A DNA stretch of 51,827 nt, from contig JANXUL010000103.1 of the NCBI GenBank assembly GCA_025356235.1, forward strand, positions 1 through 51,827, in the 5' to 3' direction. The notes below the pieces were generated by a model, which saw nothing but the letters and a program-made list of their open reading frames with translations, had not been told where the DNA came from and did not search any database. Every line of letters begins with the position of its first letter. Within the stretch, counting starts at the first letter, position 1. This DNA comes from Bacteroidota bacterium. GTDB lineage: Bacteria; Bacteroidota; Bacteroidia; Chitinophagales; Chitinophagaceae. Shown piece after piece: positions 9,363-17,174 of the stretch. Position numbers and translations under genes: made by a program.

Positions 9363-9473
9363 CCCTGCTCCGTGAAGGGAGAGTAAAATAAATTATTTTG
9401 GAAGTGTAGTTTCATAAATGTTGATACGATTTTTTTAGTAAATCTTTTCGCCCCCGCAGGGGTAGTGGGGTTT
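9363..9473 (-). repeat. composite spacer element A1 (thrA/thrB)
   Basis: In mRNA sense, ACCCCACTACCCCTGCGGGG starts 2 bases after the thrA stop. The other end, CTCCCTTCACGGAGCAGGGC, finishes 4 bases before the thrB start. The two ends are imperfect inverted copies of the ends seen at 14590-14696, 15290-15394 and 21303-21431. The right inner part holds TTCCAAAATAA, as in the ilvN/ilvC copy. The element fills the whole spacer. Confidence 0.65.
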
Positions 9474-11915
9474 CTATCTCGCCACCCTTATAATATCTGC
9501 AAACACTCCTGATGCCGTAACATCGGCACCTGCTCCTGCGCCTTTAATTACTAAAGGTTGTTCAGGATAACGGTCTGTATAAAATAATACCAGGTTATCC
9601 TTTCCGTACAAATGATAAAAATCAGAATTAGCGGGAATATGCCGTAAGCCTACAGCTGCTTTTCCATTTTCATAGCTTGCTACAAATTTCAATTTACAGT
9701 TGTCAGCAGCTGCTGCTTCATAAATAGTTTTGAAATGTGTTTCCTGTTTTGACATCTCTGTATAAAAATCTTCTACACTGCCTTCGAAGCAGGAGGCAGG
9801 TAAAAAGTATTGATTAGAGATGTCATCCATTTCTACATGCTGGCCGGCTTCACGTGCCAATATCATAATCTTTCGCATTACATCTGTTCCGCCAAGGTCT
9901 AAACGGGGATCTGGTTCGGTATATCCTTCATCCTGCGCCTGCCTGACTATTTGTGCAAACGGTTTTGTACCATTATAATTATTGAAAACAAAATTCAAAG
10001 TACCGGATAATACCGCCTGTATCCTGTTTACTTTATCGCCACTGCGCAACAAATCATTCAATGTACCAATAACAGGTAAGCCAGCACCAACATTTGTTTC
10101 AAAAAGAAACATCGCGTTATACTCTCTTGATAAAGCTTTTAAATGCTGATAGGATGTATAGGCAGAAGAACAGGCAATTTTATTACATGCCACTACAGAC
10201 ACACTTTTTTCTAATAAAGAGCCATATACGCCCGCTACTTCTGAATTAGCCGTAACATCTACAAAAACACTGTTGCGCAGATTTTTTTCGATAATCAATT
10301 TTACAAAGTCGTGAATGGTACCTGCCGGCGCCTGCTGTAATTGTTCTTTCCAGTTATCCAAGTTTATACCATCTTCATTTACATATATTTTTTTACTGTT
10401 AGCCAGGCCAATCACTTGAATTTGCAAGCGAAGATCATCCTGTAGGTATTGGCATTGCTTTTTTATCTGTCCTAATAACTTACCACCTACATTTCCTGTT
10501 CCGGCAATAAATACATTTAGCTGTTTATAAGTAGTTTCGAAAAATTCTTCATGCAAAACATTAATCGCTTTTTTCACGTCTACAGCTGACAATACGGCCG
10601 AGATATTTTTTTCGGAAGAGCCTTGTGCGATAGCCCTAACATTTATACCGTTTCTTCCCAGGGCGCCAAACATTTTACCGCTAACACCAGGATGACTTTT
10701 CATTTGCTCACCCACCAGTGCAACAATGGATAGGCCAGATTCTACTTTTAGCGGTTCGACTTTACCACTTTGTATCTCATAGCTAAAGCCATGATCAATT
10801 GAGCGGCGTGCTTTCTCAGTATCGGCTTCATTGATGCCAACACAAATAGAATGTTCTGATGAGCTTTGTGTGATTAGTATTACGTTCACACTTTCATTGG
10901 CCAGTGCTTCGAACAGGCGCTTGGAAAAACCGGGTATACCTATCATGCCACTACCTTCGAGACTTAGCAGGCTGATCTTATTAATACTCGAAATACCCCG
11001 TATAAAACTATCAGTAACTGCAGATTCGTTCTCAATCAAAGTGCCATATTCATCCGGCGCGAATGTATTCTTTATCCATACAGGGATATTTCTGCTCATT
11101 ACCGGTTGTATAGTTGGCGGATAAATGATCTTGGCACCAAAATGCGATAACTCCATCGCCTCCTGATATGAGATGCGTTGAATTGGCTTTGCATTTTGTA
11201 CCAGCCGTGGATCAGCAGTCATCATGCCACTCACATCGGTCCATATTTCTAAAACAGTGGCTTGTGTAGCAGCTGCAAAAATAGCCGCGGTGTAATCAGA
11301 ACCACCTCGTCCTAATGTAGTGGTGTTATTATTTCCATCGCTTGAAATAAAACCCGGCACCACATATAATTGATGGGGGTTTTGTGTATAGTAATTTTGT
11401 ATCTTTTTTTCTGTAACAGTAAAATCAACTGCCGCATTACCGTGATGTGTATTGGTAGTAATGAATTTTCTGGCATCTACCCAAACCTGGTCAATCTGCA
11501 GTGATTGCAAGGTTGCCGAGATAATTAATGAGGATAGCAGTTCTCCATGACTCACTATACGATCTTTGGTTCGTGGGGATAATTCGCCCAATAAAAAAAC
11601 GCCATCACAAATTCCATCCAGTTCATTAAACTGCTGTTTTACCAGGCTCAGTGTGGCACTTTGTTGTTGAATAGGTAACAGTTCGCGAACAGCATCCAGG
11701 TGCCTGTTCTCCATTTGTTTAAGCAGTTCTTTATACGTTTCATTGGCTGTTGCCGCAAAATTTCCAGTTTCCAGTAAACTATCTGTTATGCCGCCCATAG
11801 CTGAAACTACCAGTACCGTTGGTTCTTTCAGAATAGCTTTCTGTACAATGGCTACTACTTTTTGTATGTTGGCAGCGTTGGCTACCGAACTACCGCCGAA
11901 TTTTAATACCTGCAT
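9474..11915 (-). CDS. thrA: bifunctional aspartate kinase / homoserine dehydrogenase I
   Basis: 813 residues from ATG 11915; a GTG four codons upstream (11927) is less likely because aspartokinases begin MxVLKFGGSSV. The kinase domain has KFGGSSVANA at the N-terminus and TTTLGRGGSDYTAA. Paired ACT domains follow at about 310-460, then the NAD-binding motif VFIAGTGNVGGKLLGQI and the homoserine dehydrogenase domain with GTLNFVFNN and GYTEPDPRLDLGGTDV. It catalyses the first and third steps from aspartate to homoserine and is normally feedback-inhibited by threonine through the ACT region. A Thr/Ile-rich leader peptide precedes it (12030-12116), which suggests attenuation-type control as well. 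Confidence 0.96.
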   Translation of the reverse strand: MQVLKFGGSSVANAANIQKVVAIVQKAILKEPTVLVVSAMGGITDSLLETGNFAATANETYKELLKQMENRHLDAVRELLPIQQQSATLSLVKQQFNELDGICDGVFLLGELSPRTKDRIVSHGELLSSLIISATLQSLQIDQVWVDARKFITTNTHHGNAAVDFTVTEKKIQNYYTQNPHQLYVVPGFISSDGNNNTTTLGRGGSDYTAAIFAAATQATVLEIWTDVSGMMTADPRLVQNAKPIQRISYQEAMELSHFGAKIIYPPTIQPVMSRNIPVWIKNTFAPDEYGTLIENESAVTDSFIRGISSINKISLLSLEGSGMIGIPGFSKRLFEALANESVNVILITQSSSEHSICVGINEADTEKARRSIDHGFSYEIQSGKVEPLKVESGLSIVALVGEQMKSHPGVSGKMFGALGRNGINVRAIAQGSSEKNISAVLSAVDVKKAINVLHEEFFETTYKQLNVFIAGTGNVGGKLLGQIKKQCQYLQDDLRLQIQVIGLANSKKIYVNEDGINLDNWKEQLQQAPAGTIHDFVKLIIEKNLRNSVFVDVTANSEVAGVYGSLLEKSVSVVACNKIACSSAYTSYQHLKALSREYNAMFLFETNVGAGLPVIGTLNDLLRSGDKVNRIQAVLSGTLNFVFNNYNGTKPFAQIVRQAQDEGYTEPDPRLDLGGTDVMRKIMILAREAGQHVEMDDISNQYFLPASCFEGSVEDFYTEMSKQETHFKTIYEAAAADNCKLKFVASYENGKAAVGLRHIPANSDFYHLYGKDNLVLFYTDRYPEQPLVIKGAGAGADVTASGVFADIIRVAR

Positions 11916-11930
11916 AAAAATGGACACTTA

Positions 11931-11956
11931 TTCCCCATGGGGAGTTTAGAATAGGA
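11931..11956 (-). repeat. single end-copy of spacer repeat A upstream of thrA
   Basis: In mRNA sense it reads TCTAAACTCCCCATGGGGAA, close to CCCCTAACCCCTTGATGGGG of the ilvN/ilvC element. The palindromic core CCCCATGGGG is at 11933-11942, about 17 bases before the thrA ATG. It is the only clear hairpin between the thr leader peptide and thrA. Confidence 0.45.
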
Positions 11957-12029
11957 TGATACGCTAATCTCTTTTTTTGTGAGTAGCAGCTTTGATAAGC
12001 CCGGTGATAATATGATAATGTATACCCCT

Positions 12030-12116
12030 TTACAGGGTCGTTGTTGTAATAATAGCAGTAGCAAACAGGGGAACTGTTTGTAGGGTAGATATGATATGTA
12101 ACTGCTGTGTTTGCAT
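12030..12116 (-). CDS. thrL: thr operon leader peptide (28 aa, Thr/Ile-rich)
   Basis: ATG at 12116, TAA at 12030-12032. Of 28 residues 8 are Thr and 4 Ile, and the C-terminal run is FATAIITTTTL. This composition matches the logic of enterobacterial thrL, in which ribosome stalling on Thr and Ile codons controls the downstream operon. It lies 43 bases after the ilvA stop and 114 bases before the thrA ATG. A small hairpin, AACAG/CTGTT, falls inside codons 13-18. I see no canonical U-tract terminator between it and thrA, so the mechanism may be translational or may use the CCCCATGGGG hairpin at 11933-11942. A longer overlapping frame (11890-12159) is judged spurious. Confidence 0.75.
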   Translation of the reverse strand: MQTQQLHIISTLQTVPLFATAIITTTTL

Positions 12117-12158
12117 TACTAACTTTGAATAATTGAAGATACTGAAAATAAGGTTCCA

Positions 12159-13418
12159 TTATACCAGGTATCCGAATAAATTATCATTTGGCTTCAGTTC
12201 AGTATAGTTGATATGAAAGCGGTCCATATTCTGCACCAATGCCTCATAATCATTTCTTGATTTTAATTCAACCCCTACCAATGCTGGGCCCGTTTCTTTA
12301 TTATGTTTTTGTATGTATTCAAAACGGGTGATATCATCATCCTGACCCAATACATGGTTCACAAATTCTTTTAAAGCACCGGGGCGTTGTGCAAAACGGA
12401 TCAGGAAATAATGTTTCAGTCCTTCGTATTGAAGGGAACGTTCTTTTATCTCCTGCATACGGTCAATATCATTATTACTGCCACTTACAATGCAAACCAC
12501 ATTCTTTCCTTTGATTACATCTGCATAATCATCCAATGCTGCAATGGATAAAGCGCCCGCAGGCTCTACAACAATTGCATCTTCATTATACAGTTTTAAA
12601 ATAGTAGAGCATATTTTTCCTTCGGGTACCAGGTGCATATCATCCAGTACTTCTTTACAAATGCTGAACGTGATATCACCTACGCGTTTTACAGAAGCCC
12701 CATCAACAAAACGTTCTATGTTTTCAAGGGTTACCGGTTTACCTGCTTTCAGAGCTTCAAACATAGAAGGCGCCCCTTCCGGTTCTAAGCCAATCAGTTT
12801 TGTTTTTGGAGAGAAGGTTTTAAAATAGCTGCCTACTCCGGCACTCAATCCACCACCTCCTACCGGTATAAAAAGAAAATCAATCTCTGACAGATCTTCC
12901 AAAATCTCGATCCCTACTGTTGCCTGCCCTTCTATAATCCTGATATCATCAAAGGGGGGGATAAATGTCATCCCATTTTCTTGTGTGTATTTTTTTGCTG
13001 CAACAGCGCAATCATCATAGGTGTCACCGGTTAACTTCACTTCAATAAAATTTTCGCCAAACATTTTAGTCTGGCTAACTTTTTGATTTGGTGTAATGAT
13101 TGGCATGAACACCACACCTTTCACATTCAGTTTTTTGCAACTGTATGCAAAACCCTGCGCATGGTTACCGGCACTAGCACATACTACCCCCTTTTCTAAC
13201 TGCGACGGGGCCAGGCTGCTCATCATATTATACGCCCCACGTAATTTATAGGAGCGTACTACCTGCAGGTCCTCTCTTTTCAGGAAAACCTGGCACTGGT
13301 ATTTACGCGACAAATTATGGTTGTACGTAAGTGGTGTCCGGTTCACTACTTTTTTCAACCGTTCTTTAGCGGTTTGAAAATCGAGTGTTTGGGTTGTGAT
13401 GGTTAATTGGTCTTGCAT
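12159..13418 (-). CDS. ilvA: threonine dehydratase (threonine ammonia-lyase, biosynthetic)
   Basis: 419 residues from ATG 13418. The frame reaches TTG 13442, but those eight codons lie in a spacer repeat and the junction leaves GGAGG in front of the chosen ATG. It deaminates threonine to 2-oxobutanoate, the committed step to isoleucine. The PLP lysine is K58 in VRSYKLRGAYN; SAGNHAQGFAYSC and VGGGGLSAGVGSYF bind cofactor phosphate. The C-terminus (about 330-419) is a single ACT-like regulatory domain (HYFLIRFAQRPGALKEFVNHVLG), shorter than the double domain of the E. coli enzyme. It links the thr genes downstream to the ilv genes upstream. Confidence 0.95.
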   Translation of the reverse strand: MQDQLTITTQTLDFQTAKERLKKVVNRTPLTYNHNLSRKYQCQVFLKREDLQVVRSYKLRGAYNMMSSLAPSQLEKGVVCASAGNHAQGFAYSCKKLNVKGVVFMPIITPNQKVSQTKMFGENFIEVKLTGDTYDDCAVAAKKYTQENGMTFIPPFDDIRIIEGQATVGIEILEDLSEIDFLFIPVGGGGLSAGVGSYFKTFSPKTKLIGLEPEGAPSMFEALKAGKPVTLENIERFVDGASVKRVGDITFSICKEVLDDMHLVPEGKICSTILKLYNEDAIVVEPAGALSIAALDDYADVIKGKNVVCIVSGSNNDIDRMQEIKERSLQYEGLKHYFLIRFAQRPGALKEFVNHVLGQDDDITRFEYIQKHNKETGPALVGVELKSRNDYEALVQNMDRFHINYTELKPNDNLFGYLV

Positions 13419-13430
13419 CTTTATTTTTTT

Positions 13431-13512
13431 ACTCACCTCCAATTACGCTTCGCTGGTTGATCCCTCTCTATTTCATAGAGAGAGGCGACAAGCGAAGCAA
13501 GGTCGGGATGAG
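13431..13512 (-). repeat. spacer repeat B1, nested hairpin (ilvC/ilvA)
   Basis: It is a nested inverted repeat: outer stem GCTTCGCT (13447-13454) with AGCGAAGC (13491-13498), inner stem CTCTCTAT (13464-13471) with ATAGAGAG (13475-13482). In mRNA sense it begins CTCATCCCGACCTTGCTTCG and matches the element at 47472-47528. It fills the spacer from just after the ilvC stop to the ilvA start and ends with GGAGG. Confidence 0.7.
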
Positions 13513-13515
13513 TGA

Positions 13516-14574
13516 TTAGGCTTTTGTCACCTGGTTTTCCGGCCGTAAACTTCTTACTGTTTTACCGGCCTGCCATAGTTCACTATCATGTAATTCTTTC
13601 AACTCTGCTTCTAATTTTTCGCGATAGTCTGGCTTACTATTGCTTTCAATAGATTTAGCGGCTTCTTTACCGGCTGCCACGCTATCATACAATTCTGTAA
13701 ATACAGGTAATGTTGCATCGCGAAATTTTTTCCACCAATCTAATGCGCCACGTTGAGCAGTAGTAGAGCAGTTGGCATACATCCAGTCCATCCCATTCTC
13801 TGCAACCAGTGGCATGAGTGATTGTGTCAGTTCTTCCACGGTTTCATTGAAAGCTTCCGAAGGTGAATGCCCTTTGGCGCGCAGCACCTGAAACTGTGCC
13901 GCAAAAATTCCCTGTATGGCACCCATCAGTGTTCCGCGTTCGCCGGTAAGGTCGCTGTATACTTCTTTTTTAAAATTTGTTTCAAATAAATACCCGCTCC
14001 CAATAGCGATACCCAACGATACTACCCTTTCAAATGCACGGCCGGTAGCATCCTGGAAAATTGCATAGCTACTATTTAATCCTCGGCCCTGTAAAAACAT
14101 CCGGCGTAAAGAAGTGCCAGAACCTTTTGGCGCCACCAGGAACACATCTACATCTGCGGGAGGTATGATACCGGTTTGCTCATTATAGGTAATGCCAAAG
14201 CCATGTGAAAAGTAGAGTGCCTTACCGGGTGTTAAATGTTTTTTTACAGTGGGCCACATAGCTATCTGTGCGGCATCACTTAACAAATAGCAAATGATGG
14301 TGCCGCGTTGCAAGGCTTCCTCAATCTCAAACAAAGTTTCTCCGGGAACAAATCCGTCTCGTACTGCCTTATCCCAGCTTTTCGAGTTCTTACGCTGGCC
14401 AATGATTACATTGATACCGTTCTCTTTCTGGTTCAATGCCTGGCCCGGACCCTGCACACCGTAGCCGATTACCGCTACTACTTCATTTTTTAAAACTTCC
14501 TGTGCTTTAGCGAGCGGGAACTCATCACGGGTTACTACATTTTCTTCAACCCCACCGAATGTTAACTTTGCCAT
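13516..14574 (-). CDS. ilvC: ketol-acid reductoisomerase (NADPH)
   Basis: 352 residues, short class I type. It isomerises and reduces acetolactate or acetohydroxybutyrate in valine, leucine and isoleucine synthesis. The Rossmann motif is VAVIGYGVQGPGQAL (33-47), followed by GQRKNSKSW, which carries the basic residues expected for NADPH. Likely catalytic residues are H124 in YFSHGFG, K150 in VAPKGSG, and the magnesium ligands D208 and E212 in SDLTGERGTLMG. The C-terminal knotted domain contains CSTTAQRGALDWW. It sits between ilvN and ilvA, separated from both by repeat elements. Confidence 0.96.
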   Translation of the reverse strand: MAKLTFGGVEENVVTRDEFPLAKAQEVLKNEVVAVIGYGVQGPGQALNQKENGINVIIGQRKNSKSWDKAVRDGFVPGETLFEIEEALQRGTIICYLLSDAAQIAMWPTVKKHLTPGKALYFSHGFGITYNEQTGIIPPADVDVFLVAPKGSGTSLRRMFLQGRGLNSSYAIFQDATGRAFERVVSLGIAIGSGYLFETNFKKEVYSDLTGERGTLMGAIQGIFAAQFQVLRAKGHSPSEAFNETVEELTQSLMPLVAENGMDWMYANCSTTAQRGALDWWKKFRDATLPVFTELYDSVAAGKEAAKSIESNSKPDYREKLEAELKELHDSELWQAGKTVRSLRPENQVTKA

Positions 14575-14589
14575 TTTTGTTAGTTTGTA

Positions 14590-14696
14590 CCCCCTAACCC
14601 CTTGATGGGGAATGAAGGTTGTTTTGGAATGATAATTATCTATTTATACAAATTATTTCATTTTTTCTATTCCCCTCGCAGGCGGGGATGGGGTTA
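14590..14696 (-). repeat. composite spacer element A2 (ilvN/ilvC)
   Basis: The right end on the plus strand is CCCCCTAACCCCTTGATGGG (14590-14609), and the left end in mRNA sense is CCCCATCCCCGCCTGCGAGG, starting 3 bases after the ilvN stop. The ends face each other and are mutually complementary, so the transcript could form one long stem or two small hairpins. TTCCAAAACAAC near the right end matches element A1. Confidence 0.7.
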
Positions 14697-15284
14697 TTAC
14701 ATCGTAAACACTTCATCCTGCTTGTCTAAAAATTCATTCTCAATTAATTCTTCCCCTGGTTCTGCTTCATCAAACTCTTTCAGCTTCTCATGAAACCCTT
14801 TACTGTTTTTTATGATAGCTACCCGTGCACTCCGCACAAATTCAATAAGGCCATACGGTGCCAATACCTCTACCAGTTTATCTGTTTCTTCGCGGTGGCC
14901 ACTGGTTTCGAAAATGGTGTAGTCTTTCCGTATCACTACCGCCCTGGCGCCATGCTCGCGCAATAACCTTTCTACTTTTACTTTCTCTGCGATCTCATCA
15001 GTGGGTACTTTATACAAAGCAAGTTCCTGCCAGATGATCTCTTCATTTGTATTATAATAGGCTTTCAGTACTTCTACCTGTTTTTCAATCTGGCGTGCCA
15101 GTTTCCTTACTACTTCTTCGGTTTCTTCAATTACAATCGTAAACCGGTGAATACCTTCTGCTTCTGAAGGCGATGTATTCAGGCTTTCAATATTGATCTT
15201 TCTTCGGGAAAAGATGGTGGCAATGCGCACCAGTAAACCAATATGGTTTTCCGCATATACGGTTATGGTAAATTCTTGTTTCAT
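14697..15284 (-). CDS. ilvN: acetolactate synthase small (regulatory) subunit
   Basis: 195 residues. The N-terminal ACT domain (about 3-80) is recognisable from FTITVYAENHIGLLVRIATIFSRRKINIESL, residues 4-34, and HRFTIVIEE; the remainder is the C-terminal ALS small-subunit domain. It binds valine and confers feedback inhibition on IlvB. The C-terminus is acidic (EFDEAEPGEELIENEF). The spacer to ilvB upstream is entirely occupied by element A3, whose tail AGGAG lies about 8 bases before this ATG and probably serves as ribosome binding site. Confidence 0.93.
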   Translation of the reverse strand: MKQEFTITVYAENHIGLLVRIATIFSRRKINIESLNTSPSEAEGIHRFTIVIEETEEVVRKLARQIEKQVEVLKAYYNTNEEIIWQELALYKVPTDEIAEKVKVERLLREHGARAVVIRKDYTIFETSGHREETDKLVEVLAPYGLIEFVRSARVAIIKNSKGFHEKLKEFDEAEPGEELIENEFLDKQDEVFTM

Positions 15285-15289
15285 AGCCC

Positions 15290-15394
15290 AGCTCCTAATC
15301 TCCTTATGAGAGAATTAAATAATCGTTTTAAAAAAAATCTTTCCTGCATATTTTTTGTCTTTTCTTAACTCCCCCATCAGGGGGTTGGAGGGTA
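15290..15394 (-). repeat. composite spacer element A3 (ilvB/ilvN)
   Basis: In mRNA sense CCCTCCAACCCCCTGATGGG starts 2 bases after the ilvB stop. The other end, CTCTCATAAGGAGATTAGGA, stops a few bases before the ilvN ATG and contributes AGGAG. The right end is the most degenerate copy in the window, but its position and orientation match the other three elements. Confidence 0.6.
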
Positions 15395-17137
15395 TTACTT
15401 CAACCTTACCTCACTCACACTGCATCCCTGGGGTACCATTGGAAATACATTATTCTCTTTACCTACCATCACTTCCAATAAATAAGAACCATCATGTTGC
15501 AGCATGGTTTGCAATGCATTTTTCAGGGTTTCCCTTAAGGTTACTTTTTGTCCTTCAATACCATAACCTTTTGCTACCATTACATAATCGGGACTGGCAA
15601 TATCAACAAACGAATAGCGTTTATCATTAAACAACTGTTGCCATTGGCGTACCATACCAAGAAACTGGTTATTAAGAATCATGATTTTCACATTCAATCC
15701 TGTTTGCATAATGGTACCCAATTCCTGTATGGTCATTTGAATACCACCGTCACCAATAACAGCAACAACGGTTCTGTGCGGTGCGCCAAACTTGGCTCCG
15801 ATAGCAGCGGGTAGGGCAAAGCCCATGGTACCTAATCCGCCCGATGTGATATTACTTTTAGATTCATTAAATTTTGCATACCGGCAGGTTACCATCTGGT
15901 GCTGACCAACATCTGTAACAATAATGGCATCACCATTGGTCAGCTCATTCAGGTTACGGATCACTTCGCCCATGGTTAGTTGTTCTGTGGATGGGTGTAA
16001 CTCTTCAAATATTACTTCCTTATTTTCTTCCTGGTCGCAGGCCCTGAATTTTTCTACCCATTGCGGATAAACTTTTGTCTCAATTAATTTTGTTAAAAGG
16101 GGTAACGTCTCTTTACAATCACCCCATACACCTACGGTTGCTTTTACATTCTTATCTATTTCTGATGGATCAATATCCAGGTGTATTATTTTCGCCTGCC
16201 GGGCGTATTTATCCAGGCGGCCGGTTACCCGGTCATCAAAACGCATACCTACTGCGATCAGTACATCACATTCATTGGTCATTACATTCGGGCCATAATT
16301 ACCATGCATCCCTAACATGCCTACATTCAATGGATGGTCGGTTGGCAAGGCACTTAAACCAAGTATCGTCCATGCAGATGGAATACCCGCTTTCTCAATA
16401 AATGTTTTGAACTCTTTTTCTGCTTTCCCCAATATCACACCCTGCCCAAAAATCATAAATGGTTTTTCTGCTGCATTGATGAGTTTTGCCGCTTCGGCTA
16501 TGTACTCTTTTCTAACGATCGGCTTCGGGCGGTAACTGCGAACATGATTGCATTTGGTGTAACCTTTATAATCGAATTTCTGTATCTGTGCATTCTTGGT
16601 AATATCAATCAATACCGGTCCGGGCCTTCCGCTTCTGGCTAAATAAAATGCTTTGGCCAATACGGCAGGTATTTCTGTTGCATCGGTTACCTGGTAATTC
16701 CATTTGGTAACCGGTGTGGTAATATTAATCACATCTGTTTCCTGAAAAGCGTCGGTACCTAATAAGTGTGCAAATACCTGGCCTGTTATGGCCACCAAAG
16801 GTGTACTGTCTATCATGGCATCTGCGAGGCCGGTTACCAGATTGGTAGCACCGGGGCCACTGGTAGCAAATACCACGCCCACCCTGCCCGATGACCGTGC
16901 ATAGCCTTGTGCAGCATGGATGCCACCCTGCTCATGCCTGACTAAAATATGTTTTAGTTTATCGTTATAATCATACAATGCATCGTAAATAGGCATGATG
17001 GCACCTCCGGGATATCCGAAAATGGTATCAACTCCCTCGGCAATACATCCTTCAAGAACTGCCTGTGAACCCGAAAGAGAAATAGTGTCTTTCGTAGTAT
17101 CATCAGTTGTTTCTTTTTTCAAACTAAGCGTTTCCAT
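15395..17137 (-). CDS. ilvB: acetolactate synthase large (catalytic) subunit
   Basis: 580 residues. It is a thiamine-diphosphate enzyme that makes acetolactate from two pyruvates, or acetohydroxybutyrate from pyruvate and 2-oxobutanoate. The activating glutamate is E69 in VRHEQGGIHAAQGYARSSG, the FAD-containing middle domain spans about 200-360, and the ThDP/Mg motif runs from GDGG (462-465) to NN (489-490). GYPGGAIMPIYDAL at the N-terminus is typical. It works with IlvN, encoded next. Confidence 0.96.
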   Translation of the reverse strand: METLSLKKETTDDTTKDTISLSGSQAVLEGCIAEGVDTIFGYPGGAIMPIYDALYDYNDKLKHILVRHEQGGIHAAQGYARSSGRVGVVFATSGPGATNLVTGLADAMIDSTPLVAITGQVFAHLLGTDAFQETDVINITTPVTKWNYQVTDATEIPAVLAKAFYLARSGRPGPVLIDITKNAQIQKFDYKGYTKCNHVRSYRPKPIVRKEYIAEAAKLINAAEKPFMIFGQGVILGKAEKEFKTFIEKAGIPSAWTILGLSALPTDHPLNVGMLGMHGNYGPNVMTNECDVLIAVGMRFDDRVTGRLDKYARQAKIIHLDIDPSEIDKNVKATVGVWGDCKETLPLLTKLIETKVYPQWVEKFRACDQEENKEVIFEELHPSTEQLTMGEVIRNLNELTNGDAIIVTDVGQHQMVTCRYAKFNESKSNITSGGLGTMGFALPAAIGAKFGAPHRTVVAVIGDGGIQMTIQELGTIMQTGLNVKIMILNNQFLGMVRQWQQLFNDKRYSFVDIASPDYVMVAKGYGIEGQKVTLRETLKNALQTMLQHDGSYLLEVMVGKENNVFPMVPQGCSVSEVRLK

Positions 17138-17174
17138 CTTCTACAATTTTTAATTACCGATTATGAATTACTAA

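Noticed and set aside
8973-9386. 137-codon plus-strand frame
   Set aside because: It is antisense to thrB, whose motifs are unambiguous; serine/alanine-rich shadow composition.
12027-12040. CCCTGTAAAGGG palindrome at the thr leader stop as terminator
   Set aside because: The stem is only about 3-4 bp and has no following U-tract.
11890-12159. 89-codon minus-strand frame between ilvA and thrA
   Set aside because: It overlaps the thrA start and the Thr-rich leader in another frame, has no protein-like composition, and reads through the repeat-A copy; the 28-codon leader explains the region better.
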